A stretch of 64,000 bases of DNA from Xanthobacteraceae bacterium (GCA_023954195.1 JAMLIK010000001.1:868001-932000); one strand, 5' to 3'; shown: positions 34,230-43,474, numbered from the stretch's first letter. Made by a program: numbers and translations. The notes: generated from the sequence alone by a model not told the origin.

Positions 34230-34886
34230 TCATGCGTAGATATCCTCCACAGGATCATCCAGACCGGCCTTGCTGTCGGCTATCGCGTCGAGCGGGTCGT
34301 CCACGTTCCGGCGGACGGCGGTGATCGTCGCACCGGGAAACGTGCTCTTGACCTTCGCCAGTTCGGGATAGTTCGCCAGGATGCGTCCGATTTCCTCAAG
34401 CGTGTAGACCGTGACCTTGCGGCCTTCCGCGATGACGTGGTGCGCGCTGGCGTTGTCCGGCACGATGGCGATGACGTAGGCCGCGCGCGTCGGGTCATCG
34501 TCCGACAGCACGGGATCGACGGCGGCCACCTCCCACACATGGGGATGCAGCGGCTGCCTGCCGGCGGCGGTCGCCGCCTTGTCGAGCACCAGCCACGCCG
34601 TGGTCATGCGGTTCGCTTCGCGGCGGACCTGCTCAAGGTCGCCATGCCAGATCGCCTGGTTGAGCAGGTAGCGTTGCCGGTCGAACTTCTCGCGAAGCTC
34701 GGGGCCGACCAGCAGCCGTAATCGGTCAGCACCCCACTTCGCCTCCATCTCGGCCGCCGTCTCGTCCGCGCCATCGAGATACGCTCGCCCAGAGATGTAC
34801 GTGCCGTTCGACCGTGCCCATGAGCGCGAGTCGGACATGGGGCGGACTTCGGTTTCGCCGTGGATGAGCGGTTGAGGTTTCGCCAT
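34230..34886 (-). CDS. Conserved phage protein of unknown function
   Basis: 218 aa, soluble. No catalytic motif seen. Segments ELREKFDRQRYLLNQAIWHGDLEQVRREANRMTTAWLVLDKAA and VIAEGRKVTVYTLEEIGRILANYPELAKVK are helical and beta-alpha. It sits between replication and terminase modules and ends two bases before the start context of the 33402-34136 gene region. Confidence 0.6.
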   Translation of the reverse strand: MAKPQPLIHGETEVRPMSDSRSWARSNGTYISGRAYLDGADETAAEMEAKWGADRLRLLVGPELREKFDRQRYLLNQAIWHGDLEQVRREANRMTTAWLVLDKAATAAGRQPLHPHVWEVAAVDPVLSDDDPTRAAYVIAIVPDNASAHHVIAEGRKVTVYTLEEIGRILANYPELAKVKSTFPGATITAVRRNVDDPLDAIADSKAGLDDPVEDIYA

Positions 34887-34888
34887 GG

Positions 34889-35107
34889 TCAGACCCTCAC
34901 ACCAGGTCGCCTATGCGCCTCGCACCGCCGTTGCGGCTCGAATTTCTTCGCATGAAGCGGGCTTGTCGCCTCGAACTCACGGCCACAAACCGCGCATGTG
35001 GTCGACCACACTGCCAACGTCGTCTCGCGACCATTCCGCGTCATGTGCGGCCGCTCCGATACTTTGCGGTAGATTTGCTCACCGATAGTTCGCAATTCTG
35101 GGTTCAT
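34889..35107 (-). CDS. Small putative zinc-binding protein
   Basis: 72 aa. CAVCGREFEATSPLHAKKF, then RRCEAHRR gives a C-x2-C, x, C-x2-H arrangement typical of a small zinc ribbon, as in phage zinc-finger DNA-binding proteins. It follows the coiled-coil gene with the short spacing of this operon. Target unknown. Confidence 0.65.
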   Translation of the reverse strand: MNPELRTIGEQIYRKVSERPHMTRNGRETTLAVWSTTCAVCGREFEATSPLHAKKFEPQRRCEAHRRPGVRV

Positions 35108-35109
35108 GG

Positions 35110-35733
35110 TCAGCCCTTCGCTTTCTTGCGGTTGGCGCGTTCAATAGCGCGCTGGATGTGATCGATCTGGCGCTCGAGCGTCTTGATCTCGCCATGCAGG
35201 TCCTTGCGCTGGCTTTTCAGCGGACCCCACTTTTTCGAGATTGCATCCAGTCGCGTGAACAGCGGCGACCGCTCGCCTCGTCGACCAAGGTTCAGGACAA
35301 TGACGCCATCCCGCCTGTCATGGGTCGCCACGATGGCTTCGCGAATTTCCTGTTCCTTGACTCGAGCCGGTGCCAGCCTCGAATCCATCAGCGCCAGTTC
35401 CGACGCCTTCTCGGCCATGACCTCCCGGCACTCCCGCAGATCGTCGATCAGCGATTTTTCAGGTTTGGATTTTTGCCAAGAAACTCCCCGTGAAGGAGAA
35501 GGCTTGCGCCATTCCTGCGACGACGCAGGAGCGGAATGGAGCAATGGTGCGCCAGCGCCATTCTCCTTCAAGGGTTTCAGGAATAATGGCGCAGGGCGTT
35601 GCGCCATTCGTGCGCCATTCATTTTCAGCAATGGCGCAATATCGACGGGCTTCGAGGCGTCAAATTCCACGCTCACGCGCCGCCCATTTATGAGCGGAAC
35701 TTCCATGGTCACGATGAAGGGTTCGGGGGTCAT
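35110..35733 (-). CDS. Coiled-coil phage protein in the replication block
   Basis: 207 aa. N-terminal MTPEPFIVTMEVPLINGRRVSVEF is beta-rich. A Pro-rich linker (about residues 47-85) is followed by a long Lys/Arg/Glu helix (LRECREVMAEKASELALMDSRLAPARVKEQEIREAIV and LKSQRKDLHGEIKTLERQIDHIQRAIERANRKK). ATG 35733 overlaps the Prim-Pol/helicase stop as ATGA. Possible helicase loader or accessory factor by position only. Confidence 0.6.
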   Translation of the reverse strand: MTPEPFIVTMEVPLINGRRVSVEFDASKPVDIAPLLKMNGARMAQRPAPLFLKPLKENGAGAPLLHSAPASSQEWRKPSPSRGVSWQKSKPEKSLIDDLRECREVMAEKASELALMDSRLAPARVKEQEIREAIVATHDRRDGVIVLNLGRRGERSPLFTRLDAISKKWGPLKSQRKDLHGEIKTLERQIDHIQRAIERANRKKAKG

Positions 35734-37967
35734 TGCGGTGCCCTGTCAGGTCTATTGTTGAGGACCGAACGGGTAGCGGAGCGAGGCTTGCGAGCGACCG
35801 GATCGGTATACTCGTAGGTCTCAAGCACCTCGTTCTTGAGCCATTCCTTGATGAGAAACTTCGCGCGCTTTTCGTCGCAACCCAGCAACCGGACGATGAC
35901 GGTCCCTGCCCACCTGTCCTTGCTCGGACCACTGGCGGCCGCCGTATAAAACTGTCCTGTAGGCAACCCTGCGTCGTCTAATAAACCGCGATCGATCGTG
36001 TCCAGTATCTGGCCGATCGTGAACATGGAAACGCCATCGAGCATCCCGGGAGGCTCCCACGGAGCCAAAACACCCACCTCGTCACCCGGCACCAGTCCAT
36101 TGCCATTCTCGAGCTTAACCGTTCTCTTTTCAAACCATTTTGCCTGCCCTGTGATCAGGCTCAGATTCGCCTTGGCATCGTCGAACCGCACATACTTTGT
36201 CCGGTCCTCCGGCAAGACATTCATGGTCGACGCCTCGTCCTCCGTCATGGCGAACAGCGTCGAGATGATGCGCGCGGTGCCGATCAGCGCCCCGCCGCCA
36301 CGGCTGGCGTCGGCATCTCCCGCCATCCCGCCGGCATATTTCTTGGTGTGGTGCACCAGCATGACAGCCGCGCCGGTGCGCCGCGATACTTCACGCCACA
36401 GGATGCCAGCCCATTTGATCTCTGAATTGGAGTTTTCATCGCCTTCGAAGGTTTCAGCGAACGGGTCGACAAACGTGACCTCGATTCCGTTTTCGAGGAT
36501 GGTGTGCACCAGATCCTCGAGCAATGGCGTCCGCACCACGGTCCTTGTCTTGGAATCGGTTTTTGCGATGACGATGCTTTCGGGCGCTTCCGCCAGAAAA
36601 ACCCGTCCCTCGAGGTCGCGCTGCAACACGCCCATGATTTTTGCGGCCGCAAATAACCGCCGACGCATTTCGTCCATGTCGTCCTCGGCGTTGATCACGA
36701 GGACTTTCTTTGGCGCTCGCACGGTCCACCCGCCCCACTGCAAGCCGACAGCGGCCGCGATGGCGAGTTGGAGCGTCAACAGGCTCTTGCCGGACCCTGG
36801 AGGTGCGACAAGCACGCTCAGGTAGCGTTTCAACAGCAGGCCGGGGATGACCCAGTCTCGCGTCGGGATCACCGTCTCTGCAATCGGGAACGCCGACTGC
36901 AACGGAATTCCGGTGATCTCACGCGCTACAGCTTCGACAGGATTGGCTGCATTGGTCGCCTCCCGCCACTCATCCTTTACCAAAGGGCGCTGGGCGGCCT
37001 CCGCAATGTCGGTCGACCACTTGCTGACCGCGCGCCGCCACTTCTCAGCGAACAGCGTCGGGCCGCGTCCTTCCCGCTCGAGCTTGGCGGAATTGGTGTC
37101 GGCGCCGTTGAGGCGGCTTTTAACCTTCCGCTCGTAGACGGCATAGGCTTCACGCATTCGCGCTTGGCTCTCAGCCTCGCTCGGCGGGATCGGGCATTCG
37201 CGATACCAATTGACGATAGCGGCCCATATGAGGTCGCGCATGTAGTGGTCGCGACCGTCGACCCGCGAGCCAAAGGCGTCGAAATCGGCGTCAGGACTCG
37301 CTGTAGGCGTTACAGGCGCGACCGCGTTGTCTCTGTGCTGGTCGCCGCCGAACCGCTCCACAAGCTCGCTGACGGCTTGCAGAAGCCAATCCGGCGCGAT
37401 GGCTAATTCGCATTCCCATGGCGCGCAGCCGGGCTTCCACTGGTAGGACTGGCCGGAGATGTGCAGCGACGGCGGCAACACGGCAAATCCGCCCTGCCCG
37501 CGCACGTCGACGCCGATTGGCGTTTTGTTGGTTGGTGCGCGCCATCCGGCCGGCGCGATGAAGAATAGCTGTCGGCCGCCGCCGCCTGTCACTTGCTGGC
37601 AGGTTTCCGGCTCCATGCCGTTGTTGTGCTCTTGTAGGATGCCGTGCCACCAGCCCAGCGCGTCTGGCGTCTTGTATTCGTCGAGGTCGATGACGAAGGT
37701 GTTGCCGGATGCGCGGCCGGTCAGCAGGCCCATGTTGGTTCGGCGGCCATGCTCGCCTTGCGGCCCGTACCAGCGTTCGAATGTGGCGTCGGGCACTTGT
37801 GCCTCTTGCAGCGACTTCCAGTCGGCAAGCGCCGGGCGCTTCCAGTTCTGGCCGGATGACGGAAGGTGTGAAGGCACGACCTGCCAGCCGGCGGCGCGAT
37901 ACATCGCTGCCCAGTCGCCGGGTGCTGCCCAATCAGGTTCGAACGTCTCGAGGTGCCCCAACTTCAT
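35730..37967 (-). CDS. Prim-Pol/RepA-like primase-helicase
   Basis: 745-aa replication enzyme. Residues about 1-220 form a bifunctional primase/polymerase N-terminal domain, with TFVIDLDEYK (DxD-like) and VTGGGGRQLFFIAP, and GVDVRGQGGFAVLPPS. A linker follows, then a RepA/AAA_25-like ATPase with Walker A VAPPGSGKSLLTLQLA, KKVLVINAEDDMDE (Walker B), VTFVDPF and AAVMLVHHTKK (sensor). It would synthesise primers and unwind the fork. Very probably the phage's main replisome component with the DnaA-like and SSB-like proteins. Confidence 0.88.
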   Translation of the reverse strand: MKLGHLETFEPDWAAPGDWAAMYRAAGWQVVPSHLPSSGQNWKRPALADWKSLQEAQVPDATFERWYGPQGEHGRRTNMGLLTGRASGNTFVIDLDEYKTPDALGWWHGILQEHNNGMEPETCQQVTGGGGRQLFFIAPAGWRAPTNKTPIGVDVRGQGGFAVLPPSLHISGQSYQWKPGCAPWECELAIAPDWLLQAVSELVERFGGDQHRDNAVAPVTPTASPDADFDAFGSRVDGRDHYMRDLIWAAIVNWYRECPIPPSEAESQARMREAYAVYERKVKSRLNGADTNSAKLEREGRGPTLFAEKWRRAVSKWSTDIAEAAQRPLVKDEWREATNAANPVEAVAREITGIPLQSAFPIAETVIPTRDWVIPGLLLKRYLSVLVAPPGSGKSLLTLQLAIAAAVGLQWGGWTVRAPKKVLVINAEDDMDEMRRRLFAAAKIMGVLQRDLEGRVFLAEAPESIVIAKTDSKTRTVVRTPLLEDLVHTILENGIEVTFVDPFAETFEGDENSNSEIKWAGILWREVSRRTGAAVMLVHHTKKYAGGMAGDADASRGGGALIGTARIISTLFAMTEDEASTMNVLPEDRTKYVRFDDAKANLSLITGQAKWFEKRTVKLENGNGLVPGDEVGVLAPWEPPGMLDGVSMFTIGQILDTIDRGLLDDAGLPTGQFYTAAASGPSKDRWAGTVIVRLLGCDEKRAKFLIKEWLKNEVLETYEYTDPVARKPRSATRSVLNNRPDRAPQ

Positions 37968-38024
37968 TCTCTATCCGGTTCGCCATCTCCATCGGGATTA
38001 CGCAACGCAACACATACAAAGGCG

Positions 38025-38044
38025 GCCGGGGCCGTAGCCCCGGC
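38025..38044 (-). terminator. Strong hairpin between SSB-like and Prim-Pol genes
   Basis: GCCGGGGC, loop CGTA, GCCCCGGC is an 8-bp perfect stem in the 87-bp gap. With no long U-tract it is more likely an attenuator or stabilising stem than an efficient terminator. Confidence 0.45.
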
Positions 38045-38054
38045 GCTGTCAGCC

Positions 38055-38750
38055 TCAACCGAAGTCGTCGGCGTCGGCCATTTCAGGCTGTTTCGTCGCC
38101 GGCGCGCTCACCTGGGTTGATCCTGTCGACGGCGCGGCCGCAGCCGGTGCGGTCGATGGTGAAGCCGTTTGCGGTGCCCCGCCGCTCTTGGCGACGTGAA
38201 CAAGGTCGACCGGGCGCGGTGCCCAACCGGAGATTTCGAATACCGGCTGATAGTTGGTCGACTTCTTCTGACCGCTGCCGGACGTGATCGGGATGGTCGA
38301 CTTGAGCACGACGACGGGCAGCTTGCCGGGGTTGGCAGTCTTGCCGGCTTCGTAGGCGGTGTGGAGGTCGTCGACGCCCTTAAGGAACGATGCCGCGTTG
38401 CCCGAGATTTCCCGAATATCGCCGCCGCAGGACGAATGCAGCTTCATCATGATGCGCGCGCCCTGTTTGAAACCGGAATCCGCTGGCTTGTGGGGCATCG
38501 GATCGCCCAGCTTCACCAGCATGAACTCAGGAGCCGACCCGGCGCCGAACTTCATGTAGCCGACTTCAATGTTTTCGAGGTCGACAACCGCCTTGAAGGT
38601 CGACGTGATGTCGACGGCGTCATTGCTGTACTGGCCGTTGGTCTCCGAGCGGTCGTTACGAAAGATGCGACCGGCGCGGGAGTCGTATTTGACGAACGGG
38701 ATGATGTCGCCGCCACCAGAACCGGAGCCGTAATTCAAACCAAGTGCCAT
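38055..38750 (-). CDS. Probable single-stranded DNA-binding protein
   Basis: 231 aa. The N-terminal beta-rich region (MALGLNYGSGSGGGDIIPFVKYDSRAGRIFR, FKAVVDLENIEVGYMKFG) suggests an OB-like fold. A Pro/Ala/Ser/Thr linker (PQTASPSTAPAAAAPSTGS) leads to an acidic tip (EMADADDFG), the tail layout of SSB and T7 gp2.5. Position between the nuclease and the helicase supports an SSB role. The family call is inference. Confidence 0.65.
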   Translation of the reverse strand: MALGLNYGSGSGGGDIIPFVKYDSRAGRIFRNDRSETNGQYSNDAVDITSTFKAVVDLENIEVGYMKFGAGSAPEFMLVKLGDPMPHKPADSGFKQGARIMMKLHSSCGGDIREISGNAASFLKGVDDLHTAYEAGKTANPGKLPVVVLKSTIPITSGSGQKKSTNYQPVFEISGWAPRPVDLVHVAKSGGAPQTASPSTAPAAAAPSTGSTQVSAPATKQPEMADADDFG

Positions 38751-38776
38751 AACCGTTTTCCTTCCTCTTGCCGCGA

Positions 38777-39319
38777 TCAGGCCCGCAGCGTTGCCACTTG
38801 CTTTCCTCTTGGGCGAAGCCGCCCTTTGGAAAGACAATCTTGGATGTTCTCCTTCTGTGTTCCCGCGAAAAGATGTCCCGGGTTGACACAGGAGCGCATA
38901 TCGCACTTGTGGAGAACGCTAAGTTCGCCGGGCTCACAGACAAAGGCGGTGTAAGAGAGTCGTGACGCGGCAAGAGTTCGACCGCCAATAGCGGTCTTGC
39001 CGTAACCCTTTTTGTCGAGTGCCCCGAGCCAAAACCAGCAGCCGCTATTCGGTTCTGGGATTGATAAATTTTCAATGCGCCGGCGCGCGCTTTCTAAGCG
39101 CCAGATTGGGTCTAGTTTTCTGCGGGAAATTAGTGTCGCATTTTCGATACGAAGACAGCCGCACGATCGAATATGACCGCTGTTCAAGTCGCTCAGGCGG
39201 ATTGATTTTTTGTTTCCGCAATCGCATTGGCATAGCCATCGGGTCGGACGCTGTGATGTCATCCGCAATGCGGTTAGCCTGCCAAACTTGCACCCCGAAA
39301 CATTTTGAAATTTTGTCAT
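38777..39319 (-). CDS. HNH homing endonuclease
   Basis: 180 aa. The N-terminal zinc-binding module (CQCDCGNKKSIRLSDLNSGHIRSCGC) is followed by HNH: VLHKCDMRSCVNPGHLFAGTQKENIQDCLSKGR, with H, N and Cys positions of HNH_3-like phage endonucleases. It stands between the RecB-like nuclease and the SSB-like gene and looks like an insertion by a free-standing selfish gene. Confidence 0.85.
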   Translation of the reverse strand: MTKFQNVSGCKFGRLTALRMTSQRPTRWLCQCDCGNKKSIRLSDLNSGHIRSCGCLRIENATLISRRKLDPIWRLESARRRIENLSIPEPNSGCWFWLGALDKKGYGKTAIGGRTLAASRLSYTAFVCEPGELSVLHKCDMRSCVNPGHLFAGTQKENIQDCLSKGRLRPRGKQVATLRA

Positions 39320-40051
39320 TCAAATATTCCAGTGCTTGTAGGCTAGTTGCCGCGCGTTACCACCCCAATAAAACGATTCAACATCAGGACATGTAATCGA
39401 AGTGAAGAATTCCGGGTCGTTTGACATCGCGAGAAAGGCTTCACAGCGCAGTGCGATCTGATGCAGTGCATTCAGATGGTCGCGCGTGTTCTCAAGCTGA
39501 TACGTCGCGCGCTTCTTCGGAGTGACATATGCAAGCCGCGCATCCACGTTATCGCCAGTCTGTGTTGAATAGAGCGCGACTTGTCTGGCATGTGGAATTT
39601 TGATTGATGACGGCAGCGCGCCAGTCGTCTTGAGATCGACGACAATCCCGTGATGTTCCCAGCGATAGTCGAGATACCCGACAATCGGATATTTAAGCCC
39701 GTCCGGTTTCCACTCGACAAACTGCTGACAGTGGCTTGGGACACCATAGGGGCGCAATTCTTCTAACGCCGTTTTGACCATGGCCGGGATCGTGTCGCGA
39801 TATTCTTCGCGACGCTTGTCGCCAGACAGGGCGGTGATGGCGTCATACTTTTTGATTGCTACCGCATAACAGTCATCAAGCGGCTTTGTCGGGTCCATCA
39901 GCCCCGCTGTCACACCATCCTCAACTGCTGTGCCGCGATGTGCCGGCGCGCCAACAGGCTGGCGAATGCCCATGATGCGCTCAAGCACGAACATGCTAGG
40001 TGACGCACAAAACAGGTTGAGACTGCTCGGACTATGACGCTGGATTTTCAT
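39320..40051 (-). CDS. RecB-like PD-(D/E)XK nuclease
   Basis: 243 aa. The catalytic core reads YPIVGYLDYRWEHHGIVVDLKTTGALPSS, with D, D and K in the PD-(D/E)XK arrangement. QVALYSTQTGDNVDARLAYVTPKKRATYQL is the family's C-terminal QxxxY-like part. A phage recombination exonuclease (Cas4/lambda-exo-like) is likely. ATG 40051 overlaps the upstream resolvase stop as ATGA; residues from 40228 do not resemble the family. Confidence 0.85.
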   Translation of the reverse strand: MKIQRHSPSSLNLFCASPSMFVLERIMGIRQPVGAPAHRGTAVEDGVTAGLMDPTKPLDDCYAVAIKKYDAITALSGDKRREEYRDTIPAMVKTALEELRPYGVPSHCQQFVEWKPDGLKYPIVGYLDYRWEHHGIVVDLKTTGALPSSIKIPHARQVALYSTQTGDNVDARLAYVTPKKRATYQLENTRDHLNALHQIALRCEAFLAMSNDPEFFTSITCPDVESFYWGGNARQLAYKHWNI

Positions 40052-40530
40052 GCTGAGGTGCTCCACGGGAACAGGACTTCGAGGCCGTATTTGGCGATCA
40101 ATGCGGCGTCGGCGCGGTTGTGATCTTTCTTGCGCGCAAAGCTGGTGGAGCACGCCGGGAACAGTTGCAGCGCCTTGGCGCGGGACTCCTCCTTGTCGGC
40201 TTTCAAAAGATTGAAGCGCAACTTCCACTTCTTCGGCGTGACGTAGTGCAGCGGCACGTTATGCGAGCCGAGAACGCCAATGGCCTGACCGTAGGACTTG
40301 CCGAATTTGAAGGTGGACGCCACGCCCTGCCCCGGCATCGAGGCGACAAACTCGATCACGGCATAGGACGGCGCGTACTTGCGGATCAGCGCGGACAGCA
40401 GCGGCGCGCAAATGTCGCCATCGGCAACGGGCATATCCTCGATGGCAACGCGGTTCGGATCGTTCTGGAAGATGAAGGCCAGCGCGCCGGACAGTCCTGG
40501 GTCAACGCCGCAAATGCAACGATCAGCCAT
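40048..40530 (-). CDS. RuvC-like Holliday junction resolvase
   Basis: 160 aa. CGVDPGLSGALAFIF carries the first catalytic Asp, YAVIEFVASMPGQG the Glu, and KKDHNRADAALIAKYGL the final Asp pair. PGQGVASTFKFGKSYGQAIGVL matches the phage RuvC-like family. Branched DNA cleavage before packaging or during recombination. ATG 40530 overlaps the preceding stop by 8 bases. Confidence 0.88.
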   Translation of the reverse strand: MADRCICGVDPGLSGALAFIFQNDPNRVAIEDMPVADGDICAPLLSALIRKYAPSYAVIEFVASMPGQGVASTFKFGKSYGQAIGVLGSHNVPLHYVTPKKWKLRFNLLKADKEESRAKALQLFPACSTSFARKKDHNRADAALIAKYGLEVLFPWSTSA

Positions 40531-40723
40531 TCTCAACCTCGCCACCCCAAAGCGCCTTCACCCCATCCGCGCAAATCTTCGCCAGTTGCTGCGAAGTGAT
40601 CTCGACCCGCTCCAACGCCTGCCCGCGCGCCATGCCGAATTCTTCGAATGTCAGATTGAGGATAGGCTTGCCGTCTTGCACGGTCAGGAAGGCGAGTTTG
40701 GCGGTGCGGTCGGTCGTGATCAT
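40523..40723 (-). CDS. Small phage protein before the RuvC-like gene
   Basis: 66 aa. [20 protein letters not shown], then [35 protein letters not shown]. Unrecognised. It overlaps DnaA-like stop as ATGA and the RuvC-like start by 8 bases, so it is translationally coupled both sides. Confidence 0.6.
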   Translation of the reverse strand: MITTDRTAKLAFLTVQDGKPILNLTFEEFGMARGQALERVEITSQQLAKICADGVKALWGGEVENG

Positions 40724-41244
40724 TGGCCGATCTCCGCCCGTAGCGCGGCAATCGTCGCCCGAATGTTGTGCAGGTCTTGCTCGATCCAGCGTTCAATCTT
40801 GCGCACCGCGTGCAGCACCGTGGTGTGATCGCGGCCGCCGAACCTGCGGCCGATTTCCGGCAAGGTTCGCTTGCCGTCATGGATCAGATACATCGCGACC
40901 TGGCGCGGTAGCGTGTATTTCTTGCGGCGCGACTGGCCGATCAGGTCAAGGCGCGAAACGCCGAAATGCCTGGCAACCACTCGTTGAACATAGATGTAAT
41001 GACCGGGACCGTAGGTGATGACCGGCTCGTGGTCTGCTTCGGGCATCAATTGTTCAACAGCCGGCTTGGGTTCAGTTTCGACCATCGGCTGCGTCTTGAC
41101 GACGGCGGCCGCGGCGGCCGCAACGTGCCTGCCATCACCATGATGCTTGTGGAGCAATGCCAACAGCTTGTCGCAAGCCGCGATGTTGTGAGCGCGTTGC
41201 GACTCCGAGTAGTTAATGCTGTCAGGCGTTAGGTGGATGGTCAT
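40720..41244 (-). CDS. DnaA domain-IV-like protein
   Basis: 174 aa. The C-terminal half is the DnaA box-binding helix-turn-helix: [61 protein letters not shown], containing the RDHTTVLHA signature. There is no AAA+ ATPase module, and the first about 75 residues are low complexity. It could bind DnaA boxes in the phage origin or compete with the host DnaA. Confidence 0.88.
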   Translation of the reverse strand: MTIHLTPDSINYSESQRAHNIAACDKLLALLHKHHGDGRHVAAAAAAVVKTQPMVETEPKPAVEQLMPEADHEPVITYGPGHYIYVQRVVARHFGVSRLDLIGQSRRKKYTLPRQVAMYLIHDGKRTLPEIGRRFGGRDHTTVLHAVRKIERWIEQDLHNIRATIAALRAEIGQ

Positions 41245-41621
41245 TTCATCCTCGCAGTTCCGGAGCTATCCACAGCGCCAAACTCGCCAATGACGCGCTC
41301 AAGGCGATCAATTTCCGCGCAATAAAAATTCTCGTCCTGCGCACGCATTCCTCCGACGATGGCTCGATATTGATCTGCAAGTGCGGACGCCTCTTGACGG
41401 GCCGTGATAAGCTCGGCGGCTCGCCGGATATCGCGGGCTGCCCAGTGATCGGGGTCCGATATTTCTCCGTACCAGAGCGCCTTCACTGTCCTGAAAGTGA
41501 CTGTCGAAACTCGACGCGGAACCCGCGCCAACCAGCTTTCGCGGGTAGCTCCCCAGTCGCGCGGTCCTGCAACAATTGAGATTTCGCTACGCACGTTTTT
41601 TACTCCGGAAGACTTTTCCAT
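41241..41621 (-). CDS. Phage protein of unknown function
   Basis: 126 aa, soluble, no recognised fold. The middle has [36 protein letters not shown], then a helical C terminus ([16 protein letters not shown]). The stop overlaps the DnaA-like start as ATGA. A Trp-rich basic N terminus ([20 protein letters not shown]) hints at nucleic-acid contact, unproven. Confidence 0.6.
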   Translation of the reverse strand: MEKSSGVKNVRSEISIVAGPRDWGATRESWLARVPRRVSTVTFRTVKALWYGEISDPDHWAARDIRRAAELITARQEASALADQYRAIVGGMRAQDENFYCAEIDRLERVIGEFGAVDSSGTARMK

Positions 41622-41716
41622 TTTTCGGAATCTCCATGGTGTTCACTCGGACCATGGAGAAGGACCTCAACGACAACTCAACTTGGCAGACCCTCGCGGC
41701 GGCAACCGCGCGACTG

Positions 41717-42022
41717 CTACAGCGGCATGAACAGCAATACGAACACGGCGAAGGCGATCCCGACGCCCGTCGCGGATACGAGAAGGATAGCGGAGAGCAA
41801 AGCGGCAATATCGATCAGCGCCGCGCAGCAGGTGGATAGAAAGGGATGCACAGTCGTTTCTTCGCTGCGAGACTGTGCGACCGCAGGGCCATGCCGGATG
41901 GAGGATGCGGCACGAAGCTGAATTGCAGGATTGCGCGAAGCCCCCTCGCGCACGTCGAGACGCGAGGAGTCGGACGTTGCCCCGTAGGCTCCTCGCGTGC
42001 TCTTTTCGAATTGGATCAGCAT
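41717..42022 (-). CDS. Small membrane protein candidate
   Basis: 101 aa. The C terminus is a long hydrophobic stretch (LIDIAALLSAILLVSATGVG, then FAVFVLLFMPL), so one or two helices. ATG 42022 overlaps the methylase stop by 7 bases. The N-terminal half has weak coding look, and a plus-strand frame (41655-41840) competes. Moderately supported. Confidence 0.45.
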   Translation of the reverse strand: MLIQFEKSTRGAYGATSDSSRLDVREGASRNPAIQLRAASSIRHGPAVAQSRSEETTVHPFLSTCCAALIDIAALLSAILLVSATGVGIAFAVFVLLFMPL

Positions 42023-42606
42023 GACGGCACCTCATTGCCGTCGCGGCCTTCATAGAAAATCATCGGGGGAAACTGCGTCACACCGGCAGGCCGCCAGACA
42101 AACCAGGCGTGATCTTCCGTGCCTGTCGTGTCGCCGGGAAACCATTGAATGCGGTCAACGAGCGCGATCTTGAAAGCAAAGCGCGGATTGCGAGCGAACA
42201 GATCGGCGCGCGTCTTGCCGAAGTCGAACTTGGCGGTGAGCAGCAGCGCCACCCAGCCGTTACAGCGATCAAGCGCCAGCCGCGCGAACTTCACCGCGTC
42301 ACGATTGCCGCGTCCGTAGGGAGGATTCGTAATGATCGCGTCGTGCGACGGGTTTTTGTATGCGAAGCGCTTTTCAAGAAAATCCACGGTCGCATCGTGA
42401 CGACGATTGTAGACGGCAATATCCGACGTGACGACGTTAGCGCCCGCCTCGCTCAGCACATCGGCAATCGCATGATCGCCGGCCGCTGGCTCCCAAACTG
42501 TCATGCCGCCAACCGGCAGATGGCGAAGCAATGCGCGCGTGGCCCACGCTTCGGTCTGATACAGGTCATTGACCTGTCGAGCGAAGTTGGAAGCAACAAC
42601 TGTCAT
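42016..42606 (-). CDS. Adenine-specific DNA methylase (phage N-6)
   Basis: 196 aa. Motif I EPAAGDHAIADVLSEAG, motif IV NPPYGRGNRDA with NPPY catalytic tetrad, and WVALLLTAKFDFGKTRADLFAR fit an N6-adenine MTase, class with adenine specificity. DNA methylation could protect phage DNA from host restriction. ATG 42606 overlaps the preceding stop as ATGA. Confidence 0.88.
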   Translation of the reverse strand: MTVVASNFARQVNDLYQTEAWATRALLRHLPVGGMTVWEPAAGDHAIADVLSEAGANVVTSDIAVYNRRHDATVDFLEKRFAYKNPSHDAIITNPPYGRGNRDAVKFARLALDRCNGWVALLLTAKFDFGKTRADLFARNPRFAFKIALVDRIQWFPGDTTGTEDHAWFVWRPAGVTQFPPMIFYEGRDGNEVPSC

Positions 42607-43235
42607 GACGCCGCCCCTTCATGCGAGGGGGTGGGACTCTGCTTGCTGTAGAGCCTGTCGTATTGGCGTTTCCACTCTTGGTAACGAGGCCGAAGTTCTT
42701 CTTCGTACTGTTGAGGATTGGCTATGAAGGCATCCAACTTGGCGCGCTCATCAGCGGTGAGCATCCGAACCTCGGACGCGCGCACAACATCCTTAAGCGT
42801 GGTCGGGATGATCCGACCGTTATCAACACCGATCCGCTTGAGTGCGAAGCGAACGCGATGAAGAACGCTCATCTTTTGCCGGGTCTGGTCGTCCCAATTG
42901 GCCCCGCCACAACGGCCCTTGCGGATCGAACCAATGCGATGGCTAAGATTGATTGCGCGCTCGACCGGGACGCCGCTCTTGATCTTCCCGATTGCTTCGA
43001 TCAGCCTTGGCCCCGCGTGGAACCATTCGCGGTGCGAATGCAAATCAGCGAAGCATTCATGGATATTTCGTTCGAGCTGCTGGCCGCCTTCGACAGTCGC
43101 GACGATCTCAAGCGCGAATGGCGACCATGTGCTCAAGTTCGAGAGACGACCCAACGGCACGGACGAACAGCCAATCTTGATCGGCCCCGTCATACCTTCA
43201 GGCTTGATGAAGTAGATGTAGCTGGCCGCGCTCAT
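42603..43235 (-). CDS. T5orf172/MUG113-like GIY-YIG protein
   Basis: 210 aa. YIYFIKPEGMTGPIKIGCSSVPLGRLSNLS, then ALEIVATVEGGQQLERNIHECFADLHSHREWF match the T5orf172/MUG113 GIY-YIG-like domain (residues about 5-85). The C-terminal part is Arg/Lys-rich and helical. Such proteins are DNA-associated nicking-like nucleases or regulators; the target here is unknown. ATG 43235 is chosen because it overlaps the Cro-like stop as ATGA. Confidence 0.78.
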   Translation of the reverse strand: MSAASYIYFIKPEGMTGPIKIGCSSVPLGRLSNLSTWSPFALEIVATVEGGQQLERNIHECFADLHSHREWFHAGPRLIEAIGKIKSGVPVERAINLSHRIGSIRKGRCGGANWDDQTRQKMSVLHRVRFALKRIGVDNGRIIPTTLKDVVRASEVRMLTADERAKLDAFIANPQQYEEELRPRYQEWKRQYDRLYSKQSPTPSHEGAAS

Positions 43236-43474
43236 GCTGCCACCGTTGGCAACGGCCGGCTGATACCCGCAGGCCACTCCGCACTTTCGGGCCAATTGTC
43301 GGAAAACCACTGCATCGTGCGCTCGAACCGGCGAACTTGGATGTCCCTGCCCTGTTCAATTGCCGGAAGTCGCTTGGTGTCTCCGAGTGCCCGCCAGCTG
43401 ACCGTTGAAAGGTCGATGCCTTCCGCCCCGGCGTATGCTCTAGCAACACTTAGAAGCTGTTCGATGCTGTTCAT
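43232..43474 (-). CDS. Cro-like small regulator
   Basis: 80 aa. SIEQLLSVARAYAGAEGIDLSTVSWRALGDTKRL, then IQVRRFERTMQWFSDNWP. The N-terminal helices and the LSTVSWRALGD segment form a putative helix-turn-helix; small proteins like this are common in Rhizobiales phage switch regions. It is the first gene leftward from the switch, facing the S24 repressor, so Cro role is inferred. The promoter predicts a leaderless mRNA. Confidence 0.7.
   Translation of the reverse strand: MNSIEQLLSVARAYAGAEGIDLSTVSWRALGDTKRLPAIEQGRDIQVRRFERTMQWFSDNWPESAEWPAGISRPLPTVAA

Noticed and set aside
41576-41839. Plus-strand small gene opposite the 41.7-kb membrane protein
   Set aside because: Opposite to the operon direction, no ribosome site; the minus frame has a long hydrophobic helix and an overlapping start.
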